Positions 33,035 through 45,600 of a DNA stretch of 64,000 nucleotides are shown in pieces. The notes below the pieces were generated by a model. The model did no database searches. It was not told the origin of the DNA and saw only the letters and a list, made by a program, of their open reading frames with translations. A program made the position numbers and the translations under genes. The stretch lies in contig CM037877.1 in the NCBI GenBank assembly GCA_021292165.1, forward strand, positions 81,127,691 through 81,191,690, in the 5' to 3' direction. This DNA comes from Shinisaurus crocodilurus. Taxonomy: Eukaryota > Chordata > Lepidosauria > Squamata > Shinisauridae. Numbering within the stretch: the stretch's first letter is position 1; the number at the start of each line of letters is the position of its first letter.

Positions 33035-34080
33035 CAACCTTGTTATTATTATTATTTATTTATTAGCAATACTTATATACTGCTGAATATAATAAAATCC
33101 TCTAAGTGGTTCCCATATATTAAAAATCACATTACACTACAGTATTAAAAACAATTCCGACTATAATAACAATTCAAAACAATACAAGGAACAGTGAGAT
33201 GGAGCAGCAAATTATTAATTACAATTAATTACAAGCCAGAGAAAGTCTGGGTGAACAAGTGCATTTCAGGAGGCATTCGAAACATATCACATTTTCTGCC
33301 TCCCAAACTGCATGGGGGACGGTTTTCTGGAGGGTGGGCACTGCCACCGAGAAGGCTCACCTTCGAGATATTACGTGGTGACATTCTGTTGGTTGTAGAA
33401 CAACCAGTGAGATCTTCTCTGAAGATATTAGTTCGACTGGGTATATAGAGGGGAAGGCGGTCTGCTAGATATCCTGGTCCCAAGTCGTTTAGAGCTTTGT
33501 ATGTCAACAACATAACCTTGAACATGACTTGGTAGCTAATAGGCAGCCAGTGCAGTTCTTTTCACACCGTTGTTATATGTACATAGTTGGGTGTCCCACT
33601 GAGCACCCTAGCTGCTGCATTCTGCACTAGCTGCAGCTTCTGAACCAGGTACAGGGGTAGCCCCACATAGAGTGCATCACAGTAGTCTAATCATGAGGTT
33701 ACCAGTGCATGGATCAACATGGCTAGGGTGTCTCTATCCAGAAACGGGTGTACTTGGTGCACCAACTGAAGTTAGTAGTGGGTGCTCCGGGCCACTGGGG
33801 TCACCTGAACTGAGGAGAACCCTGAAACTATGTACCTGCTCCTTCAGAAGAAGTGCAACCCCATCCAGAACAGGCAAACTGCCCAATTCGCACATCTGAG
33901 GACTGCCTACCCATAGGGTCTCTCTCTTATCAGGATTCAGTTTCAATTTATTAGCCCTCATCCAAGCCATAACTGCATCCGGGCACCAGTTCAGAACATG
34001 CACAGCCTCTCCTGATTCAGGTGTCACAGAGAAATAGAGCTGGGTGCCATCAGTGTACTGATGCCCCCACATGAGATTTG
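33035..34080 (-). mobile_element. L2-like LINE, 3' part, antisense, decayed
   Basis: Minus-strand ORFs encode pieces of L2-type reverse transcriptase C-terminus. One (within 33734-34186) has TDGTQLYFSVTP, AVMAWMRANKLKLNPDK and VLDGVALLLKEQVHSFRVLL. The other (33229-33525) has MLLTYKALNDLGPGYLADRL. The intact relative at 57913-58704 shows the same motifs. The TTATTATTATTA at 33043-33063 is the tail on the low side. Frameshifts separate the parts, so it is not functional. Confidence 0.8.
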
Positions 34081-34084
34081 GTGG

Positions 34085-34330
34085 GTGACTAATGCTGAGT
34101 GGGCCTTCTCTGTGGTGGTTCCCAAATTGTAGAATGCCCTCCCTAGAGAGGTCCACCTGGTGCTGACTTGGTTGACTTTCCAGCACTAGGTGAACAAGAC
34201 CTTTTTATCCTCTCAGTCTTTTAAATATTAAATGTTTAGCTTGCCACTTGTTTTGCTCCTAATGATATTTTTAAATCTGTATTCTAAAATTGCCCTTCTC
34301 CATGCTGCCTTGGTATCTACCTATTTCCTG
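34085..34330 (+). mobile_element. L2-like LINE 3' fragment, plus strand
   Basis: CTGAGTGGGCCTTCTCTGTG, GTTCCCAAATTGTAGAATGC and CCCTAGAGAGGTCCACC translate to the AFSVVVPKLWNALPREV-like end of L2 ORF2 with breaks. It is followed by a T-rich 3' UTR. It abuts the antisense copy head to head. Confidence 0.5.
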
Positions 34331-34539
34331 GCTGCTGCTGTTGCTGCTGCTTTTATTTCTTTTCTTTTTAAGTGATGTTATTGTTTTTATTGTATTCGTG
34401 TAACATGTGCCCAACAGATAATTCTAATTAACAAGCTACATTTCTGGCTATAATTCAAATTTATAATGGCTGTTTCAATATTATATATGCTGTAGTAACC
34501 ATGATTATATTTTTAACACACTTGTATTTGAGAAATCCA

Positions 34540-37195
34540 GAAGATGCCAGTGCATCTGGATTATGTAATTGTCCGTGTTAGAGATCACCGCAATGTACTT
34601 CTTACTAGGGCCATGGTGAGTGCCGACGACTGCTGGACAGACCACTGACTAATCCGGTCCACTATGGTTATCAACATTGCTCCCCAACGTAGGCTTCAAG
34701 AAAGGAATCCAAGGCGTAAAATGAACATCCACGCCCTTCAAGATCCTATTAAGCAAACTCGTCTTCAATCACTTCTTAAGGAACATCTACCTACGGAACC
34801 TCCTGACAACATTGAGGACCATTGGTCTAAGCTGAAAACCTCCATTACTGCAGCTTGTGAAGAAACTATTGGATATGAAACTAAGAAACATCAGGATTGG
34901 TTTGATGAAAATGATAATGAGATTAAATATATAATTGACCAAAAAAGGAAAGCCTTCCAAATATGGCAAAATGATATTAACTGCGCTGCCAAGAAAAAAA
35001 TCTACGCTAGTGCAAATGCTGAGGTCCAAAGAAGAACAAGAGAACTTAAGAACGCCTGGTGGAAAAAGAAAGCTGAAGAAATTCAACAACTTGCAGAATC
35101 TCATGATGCACGGGGCTTTTTTAAGGCCACAAGGGCCATTTATGGACCAAAAACCTATGGTACAAACCCTTTACAATCAAAAGATGGCACCAAACTCTTA
35201 AAAGACAAAGAGTCTATTGCACTGTGTTGGAAAGAGCATTATTATGACCTTTTAAATTGTAAATCTAAGGTGGATAATGAGATTTTTTCGCAAATCCCGC
35301 AAAAACAAATTAGAGAGGAACTTGCAATACTCCCCACTTTGGATGAAGTAAAAAAAGCCATTAATCAAATGAAGAATGACAAAGCTAGTGGACCAGATGG
35401 GATTCCTGCTGAAATCTTTAAAGAAGGCCCCCCCGAACTTGTACAACATCTTCATAAACTCATCGAAAAAATCTGGATAAGAGAAGAGATCCCAGAAGAC
35501 TTCAGGGATGCCATAATTATCACCCTCTTTAAGAGAGGTGATAGACTGTGGAAATTATCGGGGCATTTCTCTCTTAGCTACCGCAGGTAAAATATTTGCC
35601 AGGATTCTCGCAAACCGTCTCTTCTATCTATTTCAGAAGAGATCCTCCCTGAAATTCAATATGGTTTCCACCCCTCTAGAGGGACAGTAGACATGATTTT
35701 TACTGCACGTCAGCTCCAAGAAAAATGCCGGGAGCAAAATCAACCCCTTTATATGGCATTTATCGATTTGGCTAAGGCCTTTGATACTGTAGACCGTACA
35801 GCTCTCTGGACTATCCTTATGAAAATTGGATGCCCCAATAAATTTGTGAATATCTTACGACTTCTTCATGACAACATGACGGCAACGGTTTTGGACAACA
35901 ACGGCTCTCATGGTGCTCCATTTAAAGTGGGATCAGGTGTTAAACAGGGATGTGTTATCGCCCCAACATTATTTGCTATTTTCATCGCCATGATCTTACA
36001 TCTTGTCGAGGGGAAACTTCCCACTGTTGTGGGAATCATATATCGAACAGATGGAAAGCTTTTTAATCTCAGCAGGCTGAAAGCAAAAAGTAAGGTAATT
36101 ACAACCTCCGTTGTGGAACTTCAGTATGCTGATGATAATGTGGTCTCCGCACATTCAGAGGATGATCTCCAAACTATCCTAAATGCTTTTGCAGAAGCAT
36201 ACGAAAAACTTGGTCTCTCACTTAACATCAAAAAAACCAAAGTGCTTCATCAGCAAGTGCAAGCTAACCCTTTGGTGATGCCATCTATCCAGCTTGGCAG
36301 GACAATACTGGAAAATGTCAATCATTTTCTCTATCTTGGCAGCTATTTTTCTGTTACAGCTAACATCAACACTGAAATCCAGCATCGTCTGAGCTCCGCA
36401 AGTGCCGCGTTTTCTCGAATGAAACATAGAGTGTTCGAGGATCGGGATATTTGTAAGAAGACCAAAACACTGGTTTATGAAGCCATTGTATTACCAACTT
36501 TATTGTATGCCTGCGAAACATGGACTATCTATAAACGTCACCTCCAACTCCTTGAAAGATTTCATCAACATTGCCTCCGGAAAATCCTGCGAATTACTTG
36601 GGAAGATAGGCGAACAAATGTCAGTGTACTGGAAGAAGCAAAGACTACTAGCATTGAAAAAATGATCCTTCAACGCCAACTTCAGTGGACCGGTCATGTT
36701 GTTCGAATGCCTGACTGCCGTCTCCCAAAGCAGTTACTTTATTCCCAACTCAAGGATGGAAAGCGGAATGCCGGTGGTCAATATAAGAGGTTTAAAGATG
36801 TTCTTAAGGCTAATCTAAAAAACTGCAATATAAAAATCAAAAACTGGGAAGCTCTGGCCCATGAACGATCTAACTGGAGGTTGGCCTTTCACAAAGGTTC
36901 CATGGACTTTGAAGAAGCTCGAGTGCAAGGTGAAAGGGAGAAATGTGCTAAGCGAAAAGCACGTCAAATGAATCCTTTACAGGACCATCTTCCATCTGGT
37001 AACCTGTGTCCTCACTGTGGGAAGCTGTGTGGATCTAGAATTGGCCTCCACAGTCACTTACGGACCCATCGCTAGAGTCTACACAATTTTCTTTAGAATT
37101 TTCCTCCTTTTAAAATCTCCTTTTTGTAAATTTTCTTTTTTTTATCCTGGAAGACAATCTTACTCGGTCACGAGTGATCGCCTGACTGACTGATT
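34540..37195 (+). mobile_element. LINE with endonuclease remnant, RT and C-terminal C2H2 zinc finger, 5'-truncated
   Basis: Starts within the end of an AP-type endonuclease (HLDYVIVRVRDHRNVL, then DDCWTDH) at about 34550-34660. It continues as ORF 34664-35590 with the connecting helical region and the N-terminal RT motifs (NDKASGPDGIPAEIF). One or more frameshifts fall at about 35545-35690. ORF 35693-37075 then carries the RT core (MAFIDLAKAFDTVDR, SGVKQGCVIAPTLF, catalytic YADD at 36125-36136), the thumb (LYACETWTIYKRHLQLLERF) and a canonical C2H2 finger C-x2-C-x12-H-x3-H at 37007-37069, two residues before the stop. The overall type resembles endonuclease-RT proteins often annotated craniofacial development protein 2-like. 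The clade was not assigned. The 3' tail ends in CTGACTGACTGA. Fairly young and inactive. Confidence 0.85.
35693..37075 (+). pseudogene. LINE ORF2 fragment: reverse transcriptase and C2H2 zinc finger (460 codons)
   Basis: Longest intact transposon frame in the window. The start codon shown is internal; the true protein began far upstream in the endonuclease. Residues 1-160 include the fingers and palm, with the AFIDLAKAFDTVD aspartate and the YADD box. Residues about 260-330 are the thumb with the W-T-I-Y and WTGHVVRM words. The C-terminus is basic and ends in CPHCGKLCGSRIGLHSHLRT. Lysine/arginine-rich residues before the finger suggest nucleic-acid binding. The 5' frame break near 35600-35690 means no complete protein can be made. 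Confidence 0.85.
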
Positions 37196-37463
37196 TGAGA
37201 AAAGATACGTTTTTAGTACCCCTTATGAATGTATAAATATATGAATTTATATATGTATATATAAATATATAACTAATATATAAATATTTAACTAATCTTT
37301 AACAGGGTGATCATGACATAACAATATTATTTAGTTTTGTAAAAGTATGAACAAGATCCTACTGATTGTTCATTAACTTGATTAGCTGTTCCAGTTAGCT
37401 CTGGATATTATTGAGCAGAAGCAATTAATTCCTTAAATAAGTAATCACTTTGTCATATTTCAG

Positions 37464-37622
37464 GACTGCCTGTTTCACAGAGACATGACTGGAGACCTAA
37501 AAACATTTGTAGATAAATATGGTTTTGATGTCCTTGTCATTTTGGCCAGCTACTTATCAGAAGAAGGACAAGAAAAAAGGCAAATAGCAGTTTATTCAGA
37601 AAACATGGAGCTGGGAAATCAG
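37464..37622 (+). CDS. PRUNE2: PRUNE2 internal exon, DHHA2 domain (part 1)
   Basis: An acceptor TTTCAG ends at 37463 and a donor GTATGT starts at 37623, framing 53 complete codons in phase 0. They encode DCLFHRDMTGDLKTFVDKYG and a C-terminal part with RQIAVYSENMELGNQ. This closely follows the human PRUNE2 DHHA2 segment (compare NCLFHSNITSDLKAFTDKFG and RRQIAVYSENMEL, from memory). PRUNE2 belongs to the DHH superfamily by its N-terminal half. DHHA2 normally closes over the DHH active site, but the DHH catalytic exons are upstream of this window. The intron before it carries a LINE ending about 270 bp upstream. Confidence 0.93.
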
Positions 37623-39687
37623 GTATGTATCCTGCAGGGAAAAATGAAGTAATTTTGCCTTGTGTTGTAGTATAGGATAAATCATTACATAATCTTTTGC
37701 CATTATATTTTTAATGTATATTGTATGATGTATGAGACTTAAAAATTTAAGATGGGGGCAGAGGAGAAAAACAAATGCAACTATTTTATAAGGCAAAACT
37801 TTTTGGGGACAATATTTCCAATTTGAATCCTTCCTTATTTTGTCTCACTTTTGCTGTCCCATTTCATAAACATCTAGGGATTTTGCCACTTTTTTAAAGA
37901 CTTTCCAAGCTTTTGACTTTTAAAGACAAATTAGCTGCAAAGCCTACCAGTGTTATTGTCATATTGTGCTTTCAGATGGAAGGCTGCTAGTGCTACCAGT
38001 GAAAAAGCATTGTGCAGCTCTTGTGCCAGTTCACATGATCAAACAGCCCACTGTGGCTTATTTAAGCCATGGTAGGCTGCGGCATGTTCGAGAGCATGGA
38101 GTTGTGTGCAGGTGGCCATTTTGAATATTCAGTGCCTGGCCACAGCTTGATGTATAGTGTGAACTGGGTGGTGGGAGTTGTGCGGGGTTAAACAACCCTC
38201 TCGTAACCCAACAACGGACCATGGGTTATGTGAGGATTGTTTAACCCTTACACAACCCCCGCCATCAGGGCTCACACAACTTGGCAAACTGCAGCTGGAC
38301 ATTGAATATGCAAATTTCACCCAGCATGCACTGCAGCCCCCCTTGTCTTAAAAATACACAGTAGGCTGTTTTGATCATGTGAACTGGGTCGTCATACTGT
38401 CTTTCCCTCCTGAACAGGAAAAGAAAGATGGAAGAAGCAGTGTGTGAAAACATGGGTGGGTTACAAGTGGAAAACGTCTGTTCCCCTTCCCTCGCTAAAA
38501 TTCTGTAAATGAGGCAGGGTGATAGCAAGATAAAAATACTCATCTGGAAGCACACCTAGTATCTATCTTATAGGATCTTATTGTTCTTTGAAACCAGACT
38601 TGCCAGAACCTTTTGGCACCACTCGGATTAAAGTAGAGCTTTCCTGTTTCAGTTTTGTTCTACTACAAAATCAAACAGATACAGGACTTTGGATGCAGAT
38701 TTGACTTATATCAAATAAATCAACAGGACTTTTGATGCAGATTTGACTTATATATGTTAATGGAAGAGATGCCACCATTTTCTGCATATGCATTATCGGT
38801 ACAGAATGGTGTACTGTGTTTATGATGGGATTAAGTAACTATCTGGACTACATCAAGGACTAACATTTTTAGAAAATTTCAGTTTCTAAGCATTTTGGCC
38901 GATCTTTGCCTTGGAATGTACATTGAGTTGCACCCACCTGCAGGATGGTAGGGGCAGGCCATTGTTAGATTTGTGGGGCCCTGGGCAAAGGGTCTATCCC
39001 CCCCCCCCCAGTGCCACCCTGATGGACCTTCCCAAATAAGCTTACCTGGCACTGAGAAGAAAAGCGCTGAGCAAAGTGGCTGCAGCAACTGCCACCATCT
39101 TGATTTCCCAGAATGCCTCTGGGCTCCTGGGGAAATCAAGATGGCATTTCTCTTAACAACACTGGGCTGGGTGACATCACCCTATATATTTAAAAAAGAC
39201 AAAAGTATGTTGGCAACTGTCATCATCAGCTGTAGTGGACCCCAGCATTTGTCATATCCTTCCAGGTACTGACGCTGGTCTTGGTTAAGAGATGTTGAAA
39301 CTGAGTTCCTCAATCAGCGTATGCTAGAATGCAAGAAAAGCTGAAAGCACCAGTTTGGGATTTGGACTTGGTTTATTTAAATTTGGTACTCCTGTGTGTT
39401 CAGTTTGTTTGCTTCTAAAGCCCTGTAATACCTGCCTAATCTGTATATACTATAACCAGATTTCTACATGGTCACCTTAATCTCCAGTTCTTTCTTCTCA
39501 AAAGGAAGCCAACTCTATAAAGTTTGTTCTCAGCTTCTGATTGCTTAAGTATCAGAAAGTGAAAACATTATTTTAAATATAGTAGACAATGAGAAGGGCA
39601 ATAATTTCCCCCAATCAAACATATTTTAATTATGTATGAACTACAACTGATTTTTTTTTTTAAAACACCACTGTTCTTTCTTAACAG
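37623..39687 (+). other. PRUNE2: PRUNE2 intron between the DHHA2 exon and the giant exon
   Basis: GTATGT donor at 37623-37628 and TTCTTAACAG acceptor ending at 39687, preceded by a T-rich tract (39651-39681). Contains a foldback element (38027-38387) and a C-run at 39000-39008. No further exon seen. Confidence 0.85.
38027..38387. mobile_element. Foldback/MITE-type DNA element (361 bp)
   Basis: About 40-bp inverted ends: CCAGTTCACATGATCAAACA at the left pairs with TTTTGATCATGTGAACTGG at the right, and the similarity continues inward through the CTACTGTG word. A second inverted pair, GGGTTAAACAA/TTGTTTAACCC, lies in the middle (38187-38248). No clear 8-bp duplication at these ends was found. 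Non-coding. Confidence 0.65.
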
Positions 39688-42600
39688 ATTTGTTGTGAGT
39701 TAGAAGAATGTCAGAATCCCTGCCTAGAACTGGATCCCCTGGAATATGGATGTGACCAACTCCTCATTTATCAGCAAGAAAATTCCATAGCAAATTGTGA
39801 TGAAATTTTTCTGCTAATGAAAGATGTAATCAGCAGGAGACACCCAGAAATGGCACCGAACAGTAGAACATCTTCCACTGAAGCTGTCGCTGGAAGTGCT
39901 CCACTGTCTCAAGGGTCATCTGGTATTATGGAGCTGTATGGTTCTGACATTGAACCACAACCAAATGTTGTCAATTTTATAGAGAACCCTCAAGATAATA
40001 ACGGATCTGCACAAGCCCATGCTGATGTTAACATAGATCTTGTGAGTCCAGACAGTGGACTTGCTACTATTAGAAGCAGCAGATCTTCCAAGGAAAGCTC
40101 AGTTTTTCTTAGTGATGATAGCCCTGTAGCAGAAGGGGCGGCATCTCATCACAGTTTCCTTTCCGGTTTTGACTCCTACAGCCCTATTCCTGAAGGAGCA
40201 GTAGCTGAAGAAGAAAAGCCTCAGTCTAGAAACAGCAGTGACAATTTTGATCTTTTCAACTTTGATTTAGCTCCAATGGCTACAGTTCAGACGGAGTCTT
40301 CTCATTCGGTGGACTGTTCCCCTGCTGATGATTTCTCCCATGACAGCGGTTCGTCAGAAGAACAGCAACCAGCTGTCTCAAAAGTAGCGGACAAGGCACA
40401 TGTATCAGAATGTGACAATGCAAATTATTCAACTGTTTTACCAATGACAAATAATGAAGAAGAAGACTTAGCAGAATTTGATGGATGTAGCCACCGGCAA
40501 GAAAATCCTAGAGATTTTTCTGAAACAAAATCAAGTTTGATTGACATGGAAAATGATTCTTCCTCTTCTCATGAAGTGTTGAAAAGTGTTGAGAGAAGAA
40601 CTCCACCAACCCCTATGAACAGCTTTGTGGAAACATCACCTTTAGATAGTGGACCACCTTTATTTTATCCACAAGATATCATTAAAAAAATTAATGAACT
40701 TGATCATGTCAACAGTTCTCAATCTCGTGTTAGATATGGGAGCTGGTGGGATGGTTTTGAAATAGATTCAAAAAATGCTGATAAATGGAGTTCAGCTGAA
40801 CCAGAATCTGTATTTCAGAGTCCTGATTCATGGAAAGATGATAAAGCAAGTCTATTATTGAGGCAGCGCACAGAAAGAAGAGCTTCAGACTCAGTATGTG
40901 TGCAAAAAAACCCAAAGCACATGGAGTATTCAAGAATAGGCATTTGGCAGGAGAGGTTTAATCTTGCCCAGGATGAGCATACTTTGGGATACCAACAAAA
41001 AGATAATGAACAAGAAATGGAAGACTTTGCTAACATGTGGAACTCCAGTCAAGCAGTTCCTGCAATATCTGGTCCATGGGGTAATACCAACAGTAATAGT
41101 GGACCTATCAAGATAAATTCACCCAATGTTTGGTCAAAGGTTGACCATGATGGCTCTGGACACCCAGAGGGTGCTTGGAATATTCCTCAGGTGGAGTTTG
41201 ATCATATTTTGCAAAAGAATCTTGACACGTGGGCTATGTCTAAATGTTTGTCAGAACTGCCTGCAGACAATGAATGTGAAAATCTAAACAATCAAATAGA
41301 TCTAGGATCCAAAAACCAAGAGCAAGATGGTTCAATAGAAAACCACAGAGCATATAGAAACACAAAATCTGATACTGGCAATATTCAGAAGAATGTTAAA
41401 TTGACTATGGGACAACAAAATGACACTGTACGTAAGTCCAAACAATTTGACAATACAGATGGATGGGGTGTATATGATTCAAACACCAGGAAAGAGGTAC
41501 TTGGAAACTTTGTCTCTTGGGAAGATCCCTTCTTGTCATACAGAGATCCAGACTTTATCACATCAAATACAGGTGAAGATTTGGTTGTTTCTCCACCAGA
41601 TACAAATTATTCAACATCTGACTCATATATATCACCAACAGGGGTTGGAGATGAAAGAGAAATTGAGGGCAAACATTCTGACAGAGAACCAATCTCTGAT
41701 CAAACGATAAATACAAGCTTAGGTGAACCTAAAACATATGATTTAGCAGATGAGAAATCATTACAACAAACATCTCCTATATGTTCATCTGATTCCAGTT
41801 GTGGAAATAGACACCCTTGGAAATCACCACTTAATAATGAGAACCAAATGGAAACTACACATTCTGAAGTTAATATTGTAACAGACAGTGTTTTATTTGA
41901 TTCAGAACAAAAAGGTGCCACAGATTTTTCAGATGACTACTGTGTTGATGAAAATAGCCCTACTAGTTCGGAAGACTGTGGAATAATACTGATTTCTGCA
42001 CAGAGAAATGGTCACTCACCTCTAAATAGTATACACACAGCAAAAGAAAACGCTGAAATGAGTGGTGGTGGAGTTATCCTTGATGACAGGAGGTTTCCCC
42101 ATTTGGACACAACTGACATGGAGAGCACCATTTCAGTTAGCGATCAAGTAAAAGGAAATAAACAGTCAGAGCAGGGCACTAAACTTCTAGATAAACAGTT
42201 GTACCTATGGGATGAACAGTTTCAGCACAATCAACAGGCAGTATTGGAGCAAAATGGCATCTCTTCTGCCTCAACACAAGGAGTCATGGAATGTAAAAGG
42301 AATAATGAGGGAAGTGGACAGGTCACCCTTAACAATATTAGGGATGAATGCATGCAAAATGACAACATACCATTATCCCTTTTGCTCCCTCTCTCATATG
42401 TTAATAATTCAGAGGAAAGCAGGACAATTTCTGAATGTTCCAGTTCACCAGAAAAAACAAGAACTAGTAGAAGTCTGGAAGTAGCAGTAGAACCATCAGA
42501 AATAAGCATACCATTTCCCAATTGGACTCATCCTATCCACGAGGAAAAGAAGGAAGAATTTCCAGATAGCAATGCAAAATATTTTGCTATGTCTCCCAAA

Positions 42601-45600
42601 GAAGATAACAAATATTTGGTACAGTATAACATAACTGATCACCCAAAATACAGTTTGAATGTTGCATCTACATCAGTTTCTAAACATTTTGATAAGGATA
42701 TAAATGCACAACAATACCCTGAGATGGAAAGTCCCTCTCCAATTTCCTCTAGAGAGGAGAACAATCAAGAAACATATTCTCCAGTACTGGTTGAAAATCA
42801 AGGTATATGGAGTAAATTGGAGAAGAATGTTTCTAAGTTAGAGCCATCAAGTCTGTTGCTACTTCATGAAACACAAGTACCAAGAGGAGAATGTCAGGAA
42901 CATTTATTTGAAGAGTCAATGTCTAACTTGAAAATTTGTAAATTTGAATTGGAAACTCCTGAAGACATCTCAGAAATGCCCATCAGCCCTGAAACATCTT
43001 TGGAAGATAAAAACCAAGAAAGAGCAGTTGAAATTCCACACGATCCATATGCAGAACATACTGAAGCCCTTGATACAACAAATATGTCTACAATAAAAAA
43101 ATCATTGTCATATGAAATGGATTCTTCTGAGAGAAGTGAAACTTCTGAAAGCCTGGAGTCTGAGAGTAAGATTTCAAATGAGAAATGTATTGATACTGAA
43201 CCTCAACATGAATTGTCCCAAATTCTAGATGCTTGGAGTGTATCAGTGAATGAACAAACACAGTCTGTTGGAGTAAGCCCCAAGTTAAATGAGGTGCTTG
43301 AAGTTTCAGATACCATGTATAGTGTTCCAGTAGATATTCCAGTCAAAAATGCCTACAAGGAAGAGAACACCTCTAGTGGTTCTATTCATGATTATACACA
43401 CTCAAGTGCAACAAGTCCTGATATAAGTGATTCTTCTACAAATATGCAGATTTGGGACAGCTTGCAAGCAACTAATAATCAAAAAGAAAATGAAGATGCT
43501 TCAGAACTCACAAATGATGGCAAAGTGGAAGCATCTGGTAAAGAATTGCTGGAGAATAGAAGCCAAGAAGATTCTGAAACAAGCACCGATCACAAAGTTC
43601 CTAAAAATTTAGATCTTTGGAATGCTCATGTAGATGATGATACAGTGTCTTCTTTATCAAGTCCTGGAATAGATGAAGATCCGGAATACTCAAATGTACA
43701 TCAGGCAGGAACACAGCCAGACTTACACCTTGATAAACTGGAGGATGATTTGACAGAGCAGGAATATTTGCAGTCTCATGAAACAAGCCATGCAATTGAT
43801 TCAGAAAGTTCAAGTGCTCAACCCAGTTTGGAGGAAAATGTCCATCAAGTTGCATTAAATAAAAGTTCTGAAGATGTTAATGCTTGTCATACTTCAAGGG
43901 AGAATTGTGTTCATGAAACTTATGAATATTTAGCGCATTGGGGAACAATTCAGGGTGAAACACATAATCATACTGCACAAACGTCTGCTATAAATGATGA
44001 AGAAAATTATGCTCCAAAGACTTCAGATGCATGGGATGTACTATTGCAAGGTAATTCTGAAAACACATTAAGGTCCATAGTGGAAGATCTTGGATTTCCA
44101 GATGATTCTTCAGAATGGTGGAATGTAGAAAAACATGATGATAGTTCAATGGAAGATCAACAATTTAATTCCAATCATGATTTAAAAATTAAAGATACAG
44201 TAGCCACTGCCAATGATGCACGGGGAGTACACATAGAAATAAATGAAAAACGAAAAGAAACAAATCCCACTGAAGCTGCTAGATATGAAAATGAGTCTAC
44301 TCAATATAATAGCGAAGGTGAATGTAAAAATGGAGAACACTCATTCGCTAAACAAAATGAAGGATTAGATCATGGTCCTGTACACTTGGAAGAGTGTGAT
44401 CCACTGTCACCATCATCTAAGGATGAAATGGATGTAAAGCAAGAATCCTTTGTTTCTGCTGACAGAGATCAAGAGAAACAACCTGTTCTAGAAGACGGGC
44501 AGTCAAGAGCGTTGAATGCACTTGCTCAGATAGATCCAACACTTGGTCCATTGAGACATAATAATGTGAATGCAACTTCCAGCAGCCCAAATGAAGGTAC
44601 TAGTGGAAAATCTCCATCTAATCCTTCACTCCCTTTAAAAACAACAAGGACTTCCAGCCCAACATGCGATGAAGACAGACTTCCACAAGAAAACTCATTT
44701 GTTCCAGATATAATACAAAATAACACCCCTGGAGACTGTCAGTCATTTACGGTTGATCCAGATTTGTGGACCGATGTTGAACAGCCTTTCATTTTGAGAA
44801 CAAACAGAGAAAATCCTGATATATTAAGTCACTGTGATCAAGACAGCAGTTCACAGGCCTCAAGCAGTCCTGATGTTTGCCATGAATATGAAAGCAAGCA
44901 AACATGTGCACAATCTTCTGTTCTTGCTGAGCCTGAAGAAGCTACTCAGATGTCTCCCATGCTGTCAGATATATATGAAGACACAGACTTTGATTTTAAT
45001 CGGCAGCTGGCAATTGACAGAGAACAGTTATGTCCTGAAGGAAAGAGTCCATGTCTTCCAAATGATTATGCAACAAGAATTGGTGAGTCCTACCAGCTAA
45101 AACCTCCTAGAACTGAAGCACCATCCAAAATTGGAAAGAAAACTATTATGCAGGAATCTGACAGAGCAAATAAAACAACAGTCGAACTAGTGGATCTGCC
45201 AAGACCCTATACTGGAAGTTTGGAAGTAGTACCGGTAAATCTGGAAAACAATGCATTTGAAAATAAAAGCTTTGAAAAACAGGAAACCTCCTCATCCATA
45301 GATATGGATCCTGCTGTTACTCCAGTTTTGCCCACAGGTGGTTCTGTATGTGATAATCAGATTTCATCCTTTGACCATATAGCAGGGATGGTTGATCAAC
45401 CGGAAACATCACATACACATATTAATATTGATGAAGTTGGAAGAGATCATAGCATCAATAAGATATTAGTTACTAATCCTCTGACAATGTTAGACAACGA
45501 ACCAGAGGAAAGAACAGAAATACATGCACCACTCACAAAGAAACATTCATTGCAAGCCTCCCTGGAAGAAGAGAAGGAAGATTTCCTATATGGTACAGAA

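Noticed and set aside
34664..37075. A host endonuclease/reverse-transcriptase gene (craniofacial development protein 2-like)
   Set aside because: It is 5'-truncated and frameshifted with a repeat tail, as expected for a LINE copy.
1..37463. Upstream PRUNE2 DHH-domain exons
   Set aside because: No segment with DHH motifs or the expected sequence just before the DHHA2 part was seen.
37623..39687. PCA3-like antisense non-coding RNA, known from a human PRUNE2 intron
   Set aside because: Nothing in the sequence allows recognition of such a transcript, and it is not expected to be conserved outside mammals.
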